The notes beneath the pieces are model-generated. The model had not been told where the DNA came from. It saw only the letters and a program-made list of their open reading frames with translations, and did not search any database. A stretch of DNA of 64,000 nt from JAPOUP01 sp026708635 (GTDB lineage Bacteria > Pseudomonadota > Alphaproteobacteria > Rhodobacterales > Rhodobacteraceae): contig OZ241336.1 in the NCBI GenBank assembly GCA_965200115.1, positions 2,790,001 to 2,854,000 on the forward strand. The letters run 5' to 3'. A program made the translations under genes and the position numbers. Below, piece after piece: positions 43,933 to 53,065 of the stretch. Position 1 is the first letter of the stretch. Every line of letters starts with the position of its first letter.

Positions 43933-44609
43933 GGCTCGAATCCTTCCATGTGGATCTAGGGAAACGCCACATCGGCGTCATAGATCGATAGTTTGGGTCA
44001 ATAACTGGAATTGATCACGCTGACGCGCGGCAAATCACGGACAGTCGCGGCAATGGCCTCGTCGGCGCGGCATCGACATATTTTCGATCATGATCATGTA
44101 GGCGGCGCCTATCCGGTTCCGGAGCATATGTAAAGGGGGTTCAGGAGAATACAGGATCATCCCACGCTGATTTTTCCTGACGGCGAACCGCCACCCCGGC
44201 CCGGAAGTCCGGAAAACGAATCGCCTTTCGGGCCCGAAGGAAGCCGTTTCGGCGTCCGTACGGCCACCCCGATACCTGATCCGGCCGCCAGACGACACGC
44301 TCACCATAGCGTGGGAAAGTCCCGGGAGAAAAAGAGTATGTCCATCTTCGCCGTTATGCCGGATCTCCTACGGTACTCCGCCAACGCCCTTGAATTGCCG
44401 AGAATACGGCATTACCTCGTCATTCACCGCGGTGCCCGAAGCGCATCCGGCATAACCTCAAGCATGTTTTGCTGGGCGGCAACGGTCCAACATGCTCGTC
44501 TCCACGCCGAGATCCGTCGGCCACGACGGATGGACGGTGATCCAATGCGGACCGGTCCGGACGCGGCTGCGTCCGGTGTGTTGGGGCCGCCCTAAATCGG
44601 GAACATCGA
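43933..44609. other. Intergenic between argD and gcrA
   Basis: Divergent promoters for argD (leftward) and gcrA (rightward) must lie here, but I could not place them. The middle is occupied by the dispersed repeat listed next. No protein family was recognised in the open frames (44311-44595 plus, 44035-44307 minus). Confidence 0.45.
44158..44286 (-). repeat. Dispersed repeat, copy A (inverted relative to copy B)
   Basis: Read on the minus strand it begins GGCCGGATCAGGTATCGGGG and ends near GTGGGATG. It is homologous over its length to 50507-50665 read on the plus strand. Copy B carries roughly 30-40 extra bases near its 5' end. Shared blocks include ACGCCGAAACGGC-like, ATTCGTTTTCCGG-like and GGCGGTTCGCCGTCAGGAAAAA-like stretches. 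One frame encodes RRFVFRTSGPGWRFAVRKN. Confidence 0.6.
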
Positions 44610-45155
44610 ATGTCCTGGACCGAAGAACGCGTCAAGCTCCTGAAGAAACTTCTGAACGATGGCATGACCGCCAGCCAGATCGCCAAAGAGCTTGGCGGCG
44701 TGACACGCAATGCGGTTATCGGCAAGATACACAGGCTCGGCCTTTCCAGCCGCCCGGACCAGTCAACTGAGCCGTCGGGCACACCTGAGGAAGCCAGGAA
44801 TGATCCGGAGTCGCGGGAAACCACCAAAGGTGACTCCGACCAAGTCCCCACAAATGGGTCCAGCGTTCCCTTGCGTAAGACGATTTTGTCTGCTGACCAG
44901 CCGCTTCCACCACAGCCTTCGGCGAACGAAGTGAGCGCCGAGGCGCTCGCGAATGTTCGTGAAGTGGAGATGAACGCTCCGAAAATCAGCTTGCTCGAGT
45001 TGACGGAGCGAACCTGCAAATGGCCGATCGGCGATCCCGCGACAGACGAATTCTGGTTTTGTGGGCTGGCGGCAAAGCCGGGCAAACCTTATTGCGAGGC
45101 ACATATCGCGGTGGCGTTCCAACCGCCGAATTCGCGGCGTGACCGACGCCGGTAA
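44610..45155 (+). CDS. gcrA: Cell-cycle regulator GcrA
   Basis: Alphaproteobacterial transcription factor that binds sigma-70 holoenzyme and activates promoters carrying methylated GANTC sites, linking replication and CcrM methylation to cell division. 181 residues. The N-terminal helix-turn-helix MSWTEERVKLLKKLLNDGMT, then SQIAKELGGVTRNAVIGKIHRLGL (about 22-45), is the family hallmark. After a variable acidic linker (about 50-120) the C-terminal block ISLLELTERTCKWPIGDP follows, with FWFCGLAAKPGKPYCEAHI supplying Cys and His residues. No good ribosome binding site is visible; the family match fixes the start. Confidence 0.96.
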   Translation: MSWTEERVKLLKKLLNDGMTASQIAKELGGVTRNAVIGKIHRLGLSSRPDQSTEPSGTPEEARNDPESRETTKGDSDQVPTNGSSVPLRKTILSADQPLPPQPSANEVSAEALANVREVEMNAPKISLLELTERTCKWPIGDPATDEFWFCGLAAKPGKPYCEAHIAVAFQPPNSRRDRRR

Positions 45156-45874
45156 GGCTCCCGCGCCGCACTGCGGGGACATATCCATGTATCGGCACCT
45201 CCAGCTGGCGTATCAGTATACCGCAAGCGAATGGCCACCTTTGGGATAATTTCCCGCTTGATCATTGTCCCTACCACCTTACGGCATCTCCATAACTACC
45301 TTCTGTGTGGTGAGCCGGCGGATATTGTCGTAGGAGTCGACTGGAAGATCCTCTCACGACGCAGATGTCGAGGCACCGTTTCACGCGCCACGCGGCTGAC
45401 GAACGCCTCCACGATGCCCGTGTCCCGAATGTCTCTCTTCTGATATCTTCCTGCCTCGATCGTCCTTGTTACCGGCCGATCCGGGGCAACGCTTCGGTGC
45501 CGTTGAACGCATCAAAACAGTCGGCGAATCATCAATCAGGGCTGGATTCAGGAACCGGTGAATAATTCCGGCCACACCCGAACTGACCACTCCATATTGT
45601 CGCGTGCCCGGAGTCATGGAATCGTCCTAGGGTTGACATAACTCGCGGAATGCCTCAACACTTCCTGAATACAGGCAATCAACATTGGCTAGGCCCCGCA
45701 TCCCCGCTGTCGACTCTATCCTGAACTTTACGGCGCGGCGCACTTTCCGCGATTATCCATCGAGTAAGTGCCGTCTCCCGACGCCACGCAAACTAATGAA
45801 ACATCCAGGATCGATCACTTGCTCAGCTTCCCGGACAGGTGAGTTAACCAAACGGATATCAAAGGCAATCTCAG
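45156..45874. other. Intergenic, no gene recognised
   Basis: About 720 bp between gcrA and the small protein at 45875. Minus-strand frames around 45330-45560 look faintly coding-like but are broken and match no family I know. No hairpin with T-run is evident after gcrA. Confidence 0.4.
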
Positions 45875-46129
45875 GTGTTTACCATCGAGCATGAGTTCGA
45901 CGCCACCGTAGTAACTCTGGTTGACGAAGGCGGCGCACATCTTCAGGAAGATGTCACTGTCAATGCATTCGAGGAATGCGTCACCATCGAACAGTACGAT
46001 CCGCGCAACCACCGGATGGCGAGAATCACGCTCTCGATATCTCAGCTGAACGACCTCGCCGCTGCACTTGATCTGCCTGAAGGAGCCTATCGCCTTAAGC
46101 GAACCGGCAACTCAGAAGTTGGAAATTAG
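45875..46129 (+). CDS. Small acidic protein of unknown function
   Basis: 84 residues from a GTG start. It is acidic and compact, with alternating strand-like segments (EHEFDATVVTLVDEGGAHLQ, then EDVTVNAFEECVTIEQYDPR) and an amphipathic C-terminal helix (SQLNDLAAALDLPEGAYRL). Composition and codon use are protein-like, and it lies apart from the mobile debris to its right. I do not recognise a named family; it resembles short conserved proteins of alphaproteobacteria, but I cannot verify this. AAAGG about 12 bases upstream is a weak ribosome site. Confidence 0.6.
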   Translation: MFTIEHEFDATVVTLVDEGGAHLQEDVTVNAFEECVTIEQYDPRNHRMARITLSISQLNDLAAALDLPEGAYRLKRTGNSEVGN

Positions 46130-46438
46130 TCACGGAAATTTCGATGGAAATCAGAAAAATCCCCGTCTTTTGCACCCAGCCTGGTGCGATCCCGCACTAA
46201 GCGGCGTCCGGATACTCGGGCATGGTCTCCCTCCGCCAGCCCGCCAGATCGGAGACGCGAATATCCGCGCGAGGATGCAGATCATCCGTATGACCGCCGT
46301 TCTCCCGGGTTCGGCGGCGTCCCCGCGTGTTCGATAAATGGAAGCAAAAGCAATGAGGTAAATTCATGCCGCGCTCTTGCGGTTCGCGGGCGTTCGCCCT
46401 AAACCGGTTGTGGGTGTGGGAACGGATGTGGGAACGGT
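46130..46438. other. Upstream region of the P4-type integrase with short tandem repeats
   Basis: Ends in two direct copies of TGTGGGAACGG (46415-46425 and 46427-46437, 12-bp period) that abut the integrase ATG. Such repeats near an integrase gene are candidates for arm-type binding sites or an att core. No tRNA or tmRNA is found beside them. The rest holds nothing recognisable. Confidence 0.5.
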
Positions 46439-47614
46439 ATGCCCTTGAGCGCGCGCAGGGTTGAAACGGCCGGTCCCGGACGGCATGGCGACGGGCGGGG
46501 CCTGTACCTCTACGTCAAGGCCTCCGGCGCGCGGTCCTGGGTGCTGCGCTACCAGGTGACGGGCAGGCGGCGCGATATGGGGCTCGGGGCCTATCCCGAA
46601 GTGTCACTGGCCATGGCGCGCGACCGGGCGCTGCGGGCGAGGCGCGTGATCCAGGAGGGCGGGGACCCGATCGCCGGGAAACGGCGGGCCCAACCCAAGA
46701 CGTTCAGGGACGCCGCGCTCGAATTGATCGAAAGCAGGCGCCCCGGCTGGAAGAGCGCCAGGCACGCGGCGCAATGGACCTCAACGCTGGAGGCCCACGC
46801 GTTCCCCGGCCTCGGGCGGATGCAGGTGGCGCGTATTGGACCGGCGGACGTGATCGGCGTCCTGAAACCGATCTGGAACGACAGGCCCGAAACGGCCAGC
46901 CGGGTGCGCCAGCGGATCGAGGCGGTGCTGGACTACGCCTCCGCGCCGGGCATCCGGACGGGCGACAACCCGGCGCGCTGGCGCGGGCATCTTGACCACC
47001 CGCTTCCCAAACCGGCCGGGGTGAGGGCCGTCAGACACCATCCGGCGCTGCCGCATGCCGGGATCGCGGGCTTCATGGAAGACCTGTCGGGCCGCACGGG
47101 CGTGGCGGCGCGCGCCCTGGCCTTCACCATCCTTACGGCGGCGCGGTCGGGCGAGACGCGCGGCATGACATGGGCGGAGGTCGGTCCGGACGCCGGGGTC
47201 TGGACGGTCCCGGGCGCGCGCATGAAGGCGGGCAGGGAACACCGTGTCCCGCTGGCGGACGCGGCGATCGCCCTGCTTGGCGACAAAGGCGACGATGCCG
47301 CGCTGGTCTTCGGCAGCGGGACGAAGGCGGGCAGACCCATTTCCGACACGACCATGACGGCGGTCCTGCGTCGCATGGGGCGCGGCGGCATCACCGTTCA
47401 CGGGTTCCGCTCCACCTTCCGCGACTGGGCGGGCGAGACCACCGGCTTTCCGCGCGAGGTGATCGAGGCCGCGCTGGCCCACGGGATCAGGGACAGGGCC
47501 GAAGCGGCCTACGCGCGGTCCGATCCGTTCGACAGGCGGCGGAAGTTGATGGAGGCGTGGGCGGCGGTTGCCACCAAACCCAACGCCTTGGGGAATGCCG
47601 TTGCGTTTCCCTGA
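46439..47614 (+). CDS. P4-type tyrosine integrase
   Basis: 391 residues of the phage P4/prophage CP4-57 class that drives genomic islands. N-terminal DUF4102 arm-binding domain: GDGRGLYLYVKASGARSWVL (about 16-35), later MGLGAYPEVSLAMARDRAL. Core-binding domain from about 85. Catalytic domain: first Arg in LTAARSGETRGMTW near 230, HGFRSTFRDWAGE (His-x-x-Arg) near 320, ALAHG near 345 and the Tyr in AEAAYARSDP near 357. All catalytic residues are present, so it could be active. Codon use is very GC-rich, like the transposon at 23.6 kb and unlike gcrA. It stands at the left edge of a decayed region reaching to about 50.7 kb. Confidence 0.92.
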   Translation: MPLSARRVETAGPGRHGDGRGLYLYVKASGARSWVLRYQVTGRRRDMGLGAYPEVSLAMARDRALRARRVIQEGGDPIAGKRRAQPKTFRDAALELIESRRPGWKSARHAAQWTSTLEAHAFPGLGRMQVARIGPADVIGVLKPIWNDRPETASRVRQRIEAVLDYASAPGIRTGDNPARWRGHLDHPLPKPAGVRAVRHHPALPHAGIAGFMEDLSGRTGVAARALAFTILTAARSGETRGMTWAEVGPDAGVWTVPGARMKAGREHRVPLADAAIALLGDKGDDAALVFGSGTKAGRPISDTTMTAVLRRMGRGGITVHGFRSTFRDWAGETTGFPREVIEAALAHGIRDRAEAAYARSDPFDRRRKLMEAWAAVATKPNALGNAVAFP

Positions 47615-47962
47615 AGCATTTCGGCGTTGAAAGCCTGCGAAATCATGCGTGCGTCGACGCAACCTGCGCGGTAAGATTCGGAAAATAGATCCATTTCTGG
47701 GTTTCGGTAGCCTCGCATGTCTGACACAGTATCGCCAACCTTATTCTCTCCCTGACTCCAGAAGGCGGCTCCTCGATCGGCAACGGTGAAATGCTGGCGC
47801 GGCTACGTGATCATATCCCGACCCTGACGGATGAAGCTGGTGCATCGTCTTGGCATCGAAGAGATGCTGAAGGATCTTGCGGACTATATCGAAGCTCCAC
47901 CGCCCTAGAGTTTCTTGAGACACCGCTTAAGACATGACCCAAGGGGATAATCGAGGCGTTTT
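47615..47962. other. Downstream of integrase, fragmentary
   Basis: A few coding-like shreds on the plus strand (for example LTPEGGSSIGNGEMLARLRD near 47755-47815 and EEMLKDLADYIEAPPP ending near 47908) in different frames. They may be ends of larger captured genes; I cannot name them. Confidence 0.35.
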
Positions 47963-48213
47963 ATGACTGATCAGGAGAAGATTGAGCGCGGTGGAGCCGG
48001 ATCTGCGGAGACTTTACATATCGCGGCAGATCCGGCGCAAGCCCGGCGGCGCAGGCTGACAGCTTCTCGGACGCAGGAAGCGGTGCTGCGCGGTGAAGAC
48101 GTTGAACTGGTCGCGCTCGATTGAGGCGACGGCAGCTGATGTGAGCGGCTGGCGTCATGCCTTTCTGGAAGGTAGTGGAACGGGGATTTCCCGCATTGAA
48201 CTGACGTGACGGG
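47963..48213 (+). pseudogene. IS3-like transposase orfA (helix-turn-helix) remnant
   Basis: Starts at an ATG with TDQEKIERGG, then AETLHIAADPAQARRRRLTA and SRTQEAVLRGEDVELV, then a stop. In another frame it continues as RSIEATAADVSGWRHAFLEG. This is the order of the HTH leader protein of IS3-type elements (family form: RKREAVLRLLRGEDLE, then SRSLGVTAARLSEWRDAFLAAGEA). Small deletions and frame changes show it is dead. No orfB follows. Confidence 0.6.
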
Positions 48214-48290
48214 ATTATCGGCGTCTCCCGAAGGCATGCGCGGTCGTTTCAACGTCAAGCGCCACGATGCCGGGCCGCTCCCGCACACCT

Positions 48291-48345
48291 CGCCGCTCGG
48301 GCGGGAGCGCATCATCCTCTCCGGCGACTTTGACTGGCATTCCGG
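48291..48345 (+). repeat. Imperfect 55-bp direct repeat, left copy
   Basis: Aligns without gaps to 49545-49599 with about 43 of 55 bases identical. The shared core includes CCGCTCGGGCGG and TTTGACTGGC. One frame of this copy reads RERIILSGDFDWHSGA and stops; the other copy gives VIPSGDFDWRSGAP. Confidence 0.6.
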
Positions 48346-48618
48346 TGCATAAGGGCGCAATATCGCGCGACCCCTGAACATCAGGCCCGTCAGGGACCGG
48401 AGAACCTGAAAGGGTTCGCTGAACGTTCTTCCCTGGCGTGGTTCTACGAAGAAACCTTCCGATGGGGCCAAGAGGCTCCAACGCACAAACCTTTCGATTG
48501 CGTCATATTGGCGTTGACTTTCTTGGAAACAGCTTTTTTTTATGTAAGCGGAGGTTTTGTTCCCGGGCGATCCTTCGGCGCAGGCCGGGGCGGACCGCGG
48601 CGGGAAGCACTACCTCCT

Positions 48619-49505
48619 TTATCTTGGCCGCGGGCGGGCGGTGAAGGGATCGGGCACGAAAAAGATCCCGAAGAGGCGGCGCTCCCTGCCGTTCTCAACC
48701 GATGTGCCCCTGTACTGAAGTTCTCCGCACAGGCCCGCGAACTCCTCGTGAATGTCGTCACGCTTCGCGCCCCTGAATTTCCATTCGGGGCGTCTGAAGC
48801 CCCAGTTGACGCAATGGAGGCAAAGGTCGGCGGCCTGCGCGCCAAGCGAAAGCTCCGAATCCACAAAGAGCGGATAGGGAACGATCCACTTGGAGCGCTT
48901 ACGTCCGGGCGCGGTCCTGGTGTAGTAGTCCTGAATCCGTTTCAGATATTTTTTGTCGGTTTCCTTTTCCACCTGATCCAGAATCAACAGCCCGGATTCC
49001 TGTTTGGCTTCCAAAAACCAGTAAAAGCGTTGCTGGAGAAAGATCAGGTCCTTTCGCAGGAAATGCTCGAACCGGTAGTTTTCAGGGGGGTCACCCTCGG
49101 GATCGCGGACGCGAACAAAACCGCGTCATGCGACCTCAGTGACGCGAAGACCTCGTGGGCCATCTTCTTCGATGCCTGGCCAAACGCGGTGAAGTCACGT
49201 CTGCTGGGGCTTTCTCGCTGCCGCGACCTGGTCAGGAAGCGGCGGGCGCCCTTCCTGCGCGACGCATCATCCAAAGTCGCCTCCTGGCGGGCCCAGTCAA
49301 ATCTCTTTCTCTCAAGAAGCCTGCTTCCCTTGATTTCGCTGCCAACCTCGCCCAGCCTGATGCCAAAGCAGCGTTCCTCGGCATCCTGCAGGGATTTCAC
49401 GAAACTCCAGACCCTGCTCGAATGCAGGGCCACCCCGCCGCGCACCTCCAGGGGCGCGTTTCTGTGATCCTGTCCGCTTTCGTCCTGAAAGAAGAGCCAG
49501 CTCAT
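48619..49505 (-). pseudogene. DUF3800 protein, frameshifted
   Basis: From the ATG at 49505 the protein begins MSWLFFQDESGQDHRNAPLE, with the DESG motif of DUF3800, then LEVRGGVALHSSRVW and EIKGSRLLERKRFDWARQE. At about 49085-49090 a run of six C (minus strand) breaks the frame. With one more C the reading continues PPENYRFEHFLRKDLIFLQQ and DQVEKETDKKYLKRI. It ends with the conserved SLGAQAADLCLHCVNWGF. DUF3800 proteins have an RNase-H-like fold and are frequent in mobile and defence-rich regions; their activity is not well defined. It is a single-base homopolymer difference, so a sequencing error is also possible. Confidence 0.7.
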
Positions 49506-49544
49506 GCATGGCCCATAGTCCCGGCATGGCGGGAAAACAAGCGT

Positions 49545-49599
49545 CACCGCTCGGGCGGAGTCACGTCATCCCGTCCGGGGATTTTGACTGGCGCTCCGG
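49545..49599 (+). repeat. Imperfect 55-bp direct repeat, right copy
   Basis: Partner of 48291-48345. The two copies flank the DUF3800 gene in the same orientation, 1.25 kb apart. Confidence 0.6.
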
Positions 49600-50780
49600 A
49601 GCCCCCGGACTTCGGAAGCGGGCTCGGTTTCCGCGTCTCCCGCGAGCGCCGGCGTCGAGACGGCGAGTATCGCCGCACCGTGACCGGGACGGCGGCCCCG
49701 TGGATGTCCGGGCAGGCCAAAGCCGTCCCCCACCCGTTCCGGTCCACTCCCGAACGGGAGACATCCCCGCAGTGGCGGCGGCGGTTTCCGTTCGGGCTAG
49801 CACGGCTCGTTGTCCGGATTCCCGCCGTCATCGTCGACGTATTCAAACAACAGGGACCTCCCGCATGGTAGGGCGCGATTTTGTACCTGCCGGGCTGCAG
49901 GGACCGAAGGTTGATGATCATCTTGTTGCGGCCGTGGGCGATGTCGTCATCGGGGACGGGGACGACGAAGGGATTTGACTCATATTCACCGGCCTCAATG
50001 AAGACGCGGCCATCGCCGCCCGCACGGCCGGATCCGGTCTGGCCGGTGGCCGCCGCCCCGAAGGAGCTGGAGGCGGAGCCGGTCAGGCGGTTTGAGCCGC
50101 CCCCCTGCCTTCGCGGGCGGTCCAACCCGCAGGCCCGCGCCACCGAGCGGCTGCGTTACCGGTGCCGGGAGGAGGCGGCGCGGGCCCGTAGGGGCGCCGG
50201 GGACTGGCCCGCGGCGCCCATGGCCCGGGCGCGGGAAGACAGCCACGGGGACATGGGACGGATCCCGATCGAGGCTTGCGATCCACGCGCCGGCAAATGA
50301 CGTGGAACGGGATTCCCGGGATCCAGGCTGTCCACGAACCCGGCGGGGGCGGCCGGTCGATCTCCCCGGTCGCGGGGACGTCCGGCGCCCATCCCGCGGC
50401 GATCCATCGGTGCGTCAGGGTACATATGTCAGGAAATAGCTACGATCCCGGAATGCTCACGTAGCACGCGGGCCTTTCCCCCGCTACGGCGAACGTGTCG
50501 TTTGTGGGCCGGATCGGGTATCAGGGCGACCGGCTTTGGCCGGTTCGCCGTCGGCGGTGGCCGCCCGGACACCGAAACGGCGTCTTTCCGGCCCGGGAGC
50601 GGTTCGTTTTCCGGGTTTCCGCGCCGACGCGGCGGTTCACCGTCAAGAAAAACTGGGGCGGGATGGCACTGGATTGCGCGTTGGCATATGGTGTCCCTTG
50701 CGCTGGAAATACGCATTGCATCCAGCGGATGCCCCGATCATATGTGTCTCACGGCAATGGGCACGGGTCGGAAGCGCTGG
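49600..50780. other. Decayed GC-rich region upstream of accA
   Basis: Frames are open on several strands because of the high GC content. On the minus strand between about 49825 and 50000 there is a protein-like stretch (GEYESNPFVVPVPDDDIAHG, RNKMIINLRSLQPGRYKI, APYHAGGPCCLN) within a frame starting at 50143. I cannot assign it, and its ends are arginine-rich nonsense, so I treat it as a remnant. The last part holds copy B of the dispersed repeat. Confidence 0.4.
50507..50665 (+). repeat. Dispersed repeat, copy B
   Basis: Homologue of 44158-44286 in inverted orientation. It begins GGCCGGATCGGGTATCAGGG and ends near GCGGGATG. It carries an internal extra segment around 50527-50560. It ends about 115 bp before the accA start and so may contain or disrupt the accA promoter region. 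Confidence 0.6.
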
Positions 50781-51743
50781 ATGACCAATTACCTTGAGTT
50801 CGAGAAACCGCTTGCCGAGATCGAAGGCAAAGCGGAGGAGTTGCGCGCTCTGGCACGCGCGAACAGGGAAATGGACGTCGAGCAGGAGGCGGAGGCGCTT
50901 GATGGAAAAGCGGCCAGCATGCTGGCGGAGCTATACAAAGATCTGAGTCCGTGGCGAAAATGCCAGGTGGCCCGTCACCCTGACCGGCCGCGCTGCAGCG
51001 ACTACCTGGAAGCTCTGTTCACCGAATGCACGCCGCTGGCGGGCGATCGCAACTTCGCCGACGATCAGGCCGTTCTGGGATGCCTCGCGCGATTGGATGG
51101 CCGGCCGGTCGTGGTGATCGGACACGAAAAGGGCCATGACACGAAAAGCCGGATCAAGCGCAATTTCGGGATGGCCGGACCCGAAGGTTACCGTAAGGCG
51201 GTCCGGTTGATGACGCTTGCCGACAGGTTTGGGCTGCCGGTCATCACTCTGGTCGACACTCCCGGCGCCTATCCCGGAAAAGGAGCCGAAGAACGCGGAC
51301 AGGCTGAGGCGATCGCGCGGGCGACCCAGAAATGTCTGCAGATCGGCGTGCCATTCGTCTGCGTGGTGATCGGCGAAGGAGGCTCTGGAGGAGCGGTCGC
51401 CTTCGCCACCGCCAATCGTGTGGCGATGCTGGAACACTCAATCTATTCCGTAATCAGTCCGGAAGGCTGCGCATCGATTCTATGGAAAGACTCCGAGAAG
51501 ATGCGGGAAGCGGCTCAGGCACTTCGCCTGACCGCAGCCGATCTAAAGAAGCTGGGAGTCATCGACCGCATAGTCTTCGAGCCCCCCGGCGGAGCCCAGC
51601 GCGACCGGAAAGCGGCAATTGCGGCGGTCGGAGCCGCACTCATGGAGATGCTGGAGTCGCTCTCCAGTATGTCCCGTGAGGCGCTGGTCAAGGACCGTCG
51701 CGACAAATTCCTGTCAATGGGAGCGCATGGCCTGACCGCCTGA
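50781..51743 (+). CDS. accA: Acetyl-CoA carboxylase carboxyltransferase subunit alpha
   Basis: Part of the complex that makes malonyl-CoA for fatty-acid synthesis; it pairs with AccD, not encoded here. 320 residues starting MTNYLEFEKPLAEIEGKAEE. Motifs: PWRKCQVARHPDRPRCSDYL near 70, VVIGHEKGHDTKSRIKRNFG near 110, GMAGPEGYRKAVRLM near 130, LVDTPGAYPGKGAEERGQAEA near 155, VIGEGGSGGAVAFATANRV near 195 and SVISPEGCASILWKD near 222. Upstream the same frame is open to 50502 but consists of the dispersed repeat, so 50781 is the start. GGAAG stands about nine bases before it. Confidence 0.95.
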   Translation: MTNYLEFEKPLAEIEGKAEELRALARANREMDVEQEAEALDGKAASMLAELYKDLSPWRKCQVARHPDRPRCSDYLEALFTECTPLAGDRNFADDQAVLGCLARLDGRPVVVIGHEKGHDTKSRIKRNFGMAGPEGYRKAVRLMTLADRFGLPVITLVDTPGAYPGKGAEERGQAEAIARATQKCLQIGVPFVCVVIGEGGSGGAVAFATANRVAMLEHSIYSVISPEGCASILWKDSEKMREAAQALRLTAADLKKLGVIDRIVFEPPGGAQRDRKAAIAAVGAALMEMLESLSSMSREALVKDRRDKFLSMGAHGLTA

Positions 51744-51777
51744 ACCCATGGAATCCAGGGCTCTGGGCTCGAACACG

Positions 51778-52512
51778 TCATCGCCTATCGAACCCGGCCT
51801 CGGCCATTAATTGATCTGACCGCGCCTCGATCGCGCCCTCCAGATCGGCCATAATCGTGGCCTGATCCTTACCTGCCGGGATCCGCGGCAAAAACTCCAG
51901 AACCGCCAGTCCAGGCCTTCTTATTATTGACCGGCGTGGCCAAAACAGACCGGCATTGGTCGCCGCGGGAACGCATGGCTGGCCAAGCTGCCGATACAGC
52001 ACCGCAGCGCCTACCTTGTATGCGCGACGCACGCCGGGCGCGACCCGTGTACCCTGCGGATAGATGACCAGCTGTCCGGGCAGCGCCAGACCTTTGGACA
52101 CATCATCCTTCATCTGCGCAATTGCCGCTCCACGCTTCCCGCGGTCTACGGCTATGCAGCCAATGCGCCTCGCGAACCAGCCGAGAATCGGTGTCCACCG
52201 GAGTTCCTTCTTCATGATGAACTTAGGACGTGGCAAGACGCTCACCAGCAGAATGATGTCGAAGAATGACTGGTGCTTGGAGGCGATAATCACTTCGTCC
52301 AGGGGCACGTCACCCCGAACCTCGGACCTCAATCCGACCATCCAGCGGGCCGTCCAGCGAACCCAGCGGGAATACAAATGCACGGCCTGGAACGCGAACC
52401 TCCGGTCAATGATCGCCAGCGGAGCGAACACTCCCGCCAACAACGCCATTGTCAAATACATCTGTACGCTGAAGGCCAAAGAGACGATCAGACGGCCGCA
52501 TTCAATCATCAT
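51778..52512 (-). CDS. plsC: 1-acyl-sn-glycerol-3-phosphate acyltransferase
   Basis: Membrane-bound acyltransferase that makes phosphatidic acid. 244 residues. An N-terminal hydrophobic helix (LAFSVQMYLTMALLAGVFAP) is followed by the catalytic NHX4D-type motif as ASKHQSFFDIIL near 77, FIMKKELRWTPILGWFARRIG near 97, VIYPQGTRVAPG (the EGTR-equivalent block with Gln for Glu) near 150, and VPAATNAGLFWPRR near 182. The QGTR form occurs in this alphaproteobacterial branch. AAGGA precedes the start. It converges with accA, 34 bp away. Confidence 0.88.
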   Translation of the reverse strand: MMIECGRLIVSLAFSVQMYLTMALLAGVFAPLAIIDRRFAFQAVHLYSRWVRWTARWMVGLRSEVRGDVPLDEVIIASKHQSFFDIILLVSVLPRPKFIMKKELRWTPILGWFARRIGCIAVDRGKRGAAIAQMKDDVSKGLALPGQLVIYPQGTRVAPGVRRAYKVGAAVLYRQLGQPCVPAATNAGLFWPRRSIIRRPGLAVLEFLPRIPAGKDQATIMADLEGAIEARSDQLMAEAGFDRR

Positions 52513-53065
52513 GTCCTTCCACCCAGAGCGGGAAATCCAGCAAGTTCCGGGTTAGCCCCGGGAACGGCCCGCGCACCGGGCCCGAACGGATTAACTGGAA
52601 TGAGATTCGACAACCACGCCACGCATATTGTCCACTTCATTGTCGATTTCCCGGACAGATAGGGGCCTGCCAACCGTCGCGCGAGCATCCGAACTCCAAA
52701 GGATCGGCTTGCCTCATAACGGTGGCGGCGCGTCAATCGGTTCTCTCGTTACCGCCATTCCATTCCCTTCCGCCACGGCTTCCAACGTTACGCGCGACGA
52801 CCCTTGACCACGGCGCGGAATTCTACCTATGCGGGGATTGTCGCGACAGTGTTCACGCCTATCGAAAAAGCAGAATACAGTTTCCCGCCTCACTGTCTCA
52901 AGCGTCTCGTGGAAATTCACCGCCGATCTAGGCACGACCGACCCGAAGTCATGCCCAAAAGGCTCACCGATGCGGCATGATTGAAACGCTTAACCATAAT
53001 GATACAAGCCGTCGGAAAGGACCGGCGGGGTAACGCAGCTCGGGAAAGGTTGGAAAGGTCTCGGA
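52513..53065. other. Intergenic, no gene recognised
   Basis: Divergent spacer between plsC (leftward) and the zinc-ribbon gene (rightward), so it should contain two promoters. The segment 52830-52900 is comparatively AT-rich. Short frames show no family sequence. Confidence 0.45.

Noticed and set aside
46781..47662. 293-codon minus frame over the P4 integrase
   Set aside because: Antisense shadow of the integrase; arginine- and proline-rich.
48215..48481. Minus frame with PVKVAGEDDALPPERRG as a TnpB C-terminal tail
   Set aside because: Superficially like the end of TnpB-type proteins (PVKREP), but no zinc-ribbon or RuvC motif lies upstream, so I do not support it.
48508..49467. 319-codon plus frame over the DUF3800 region
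   Set aside because: The DUF3800 motifs are on the minus strand; the plus frame is a shadow of them.
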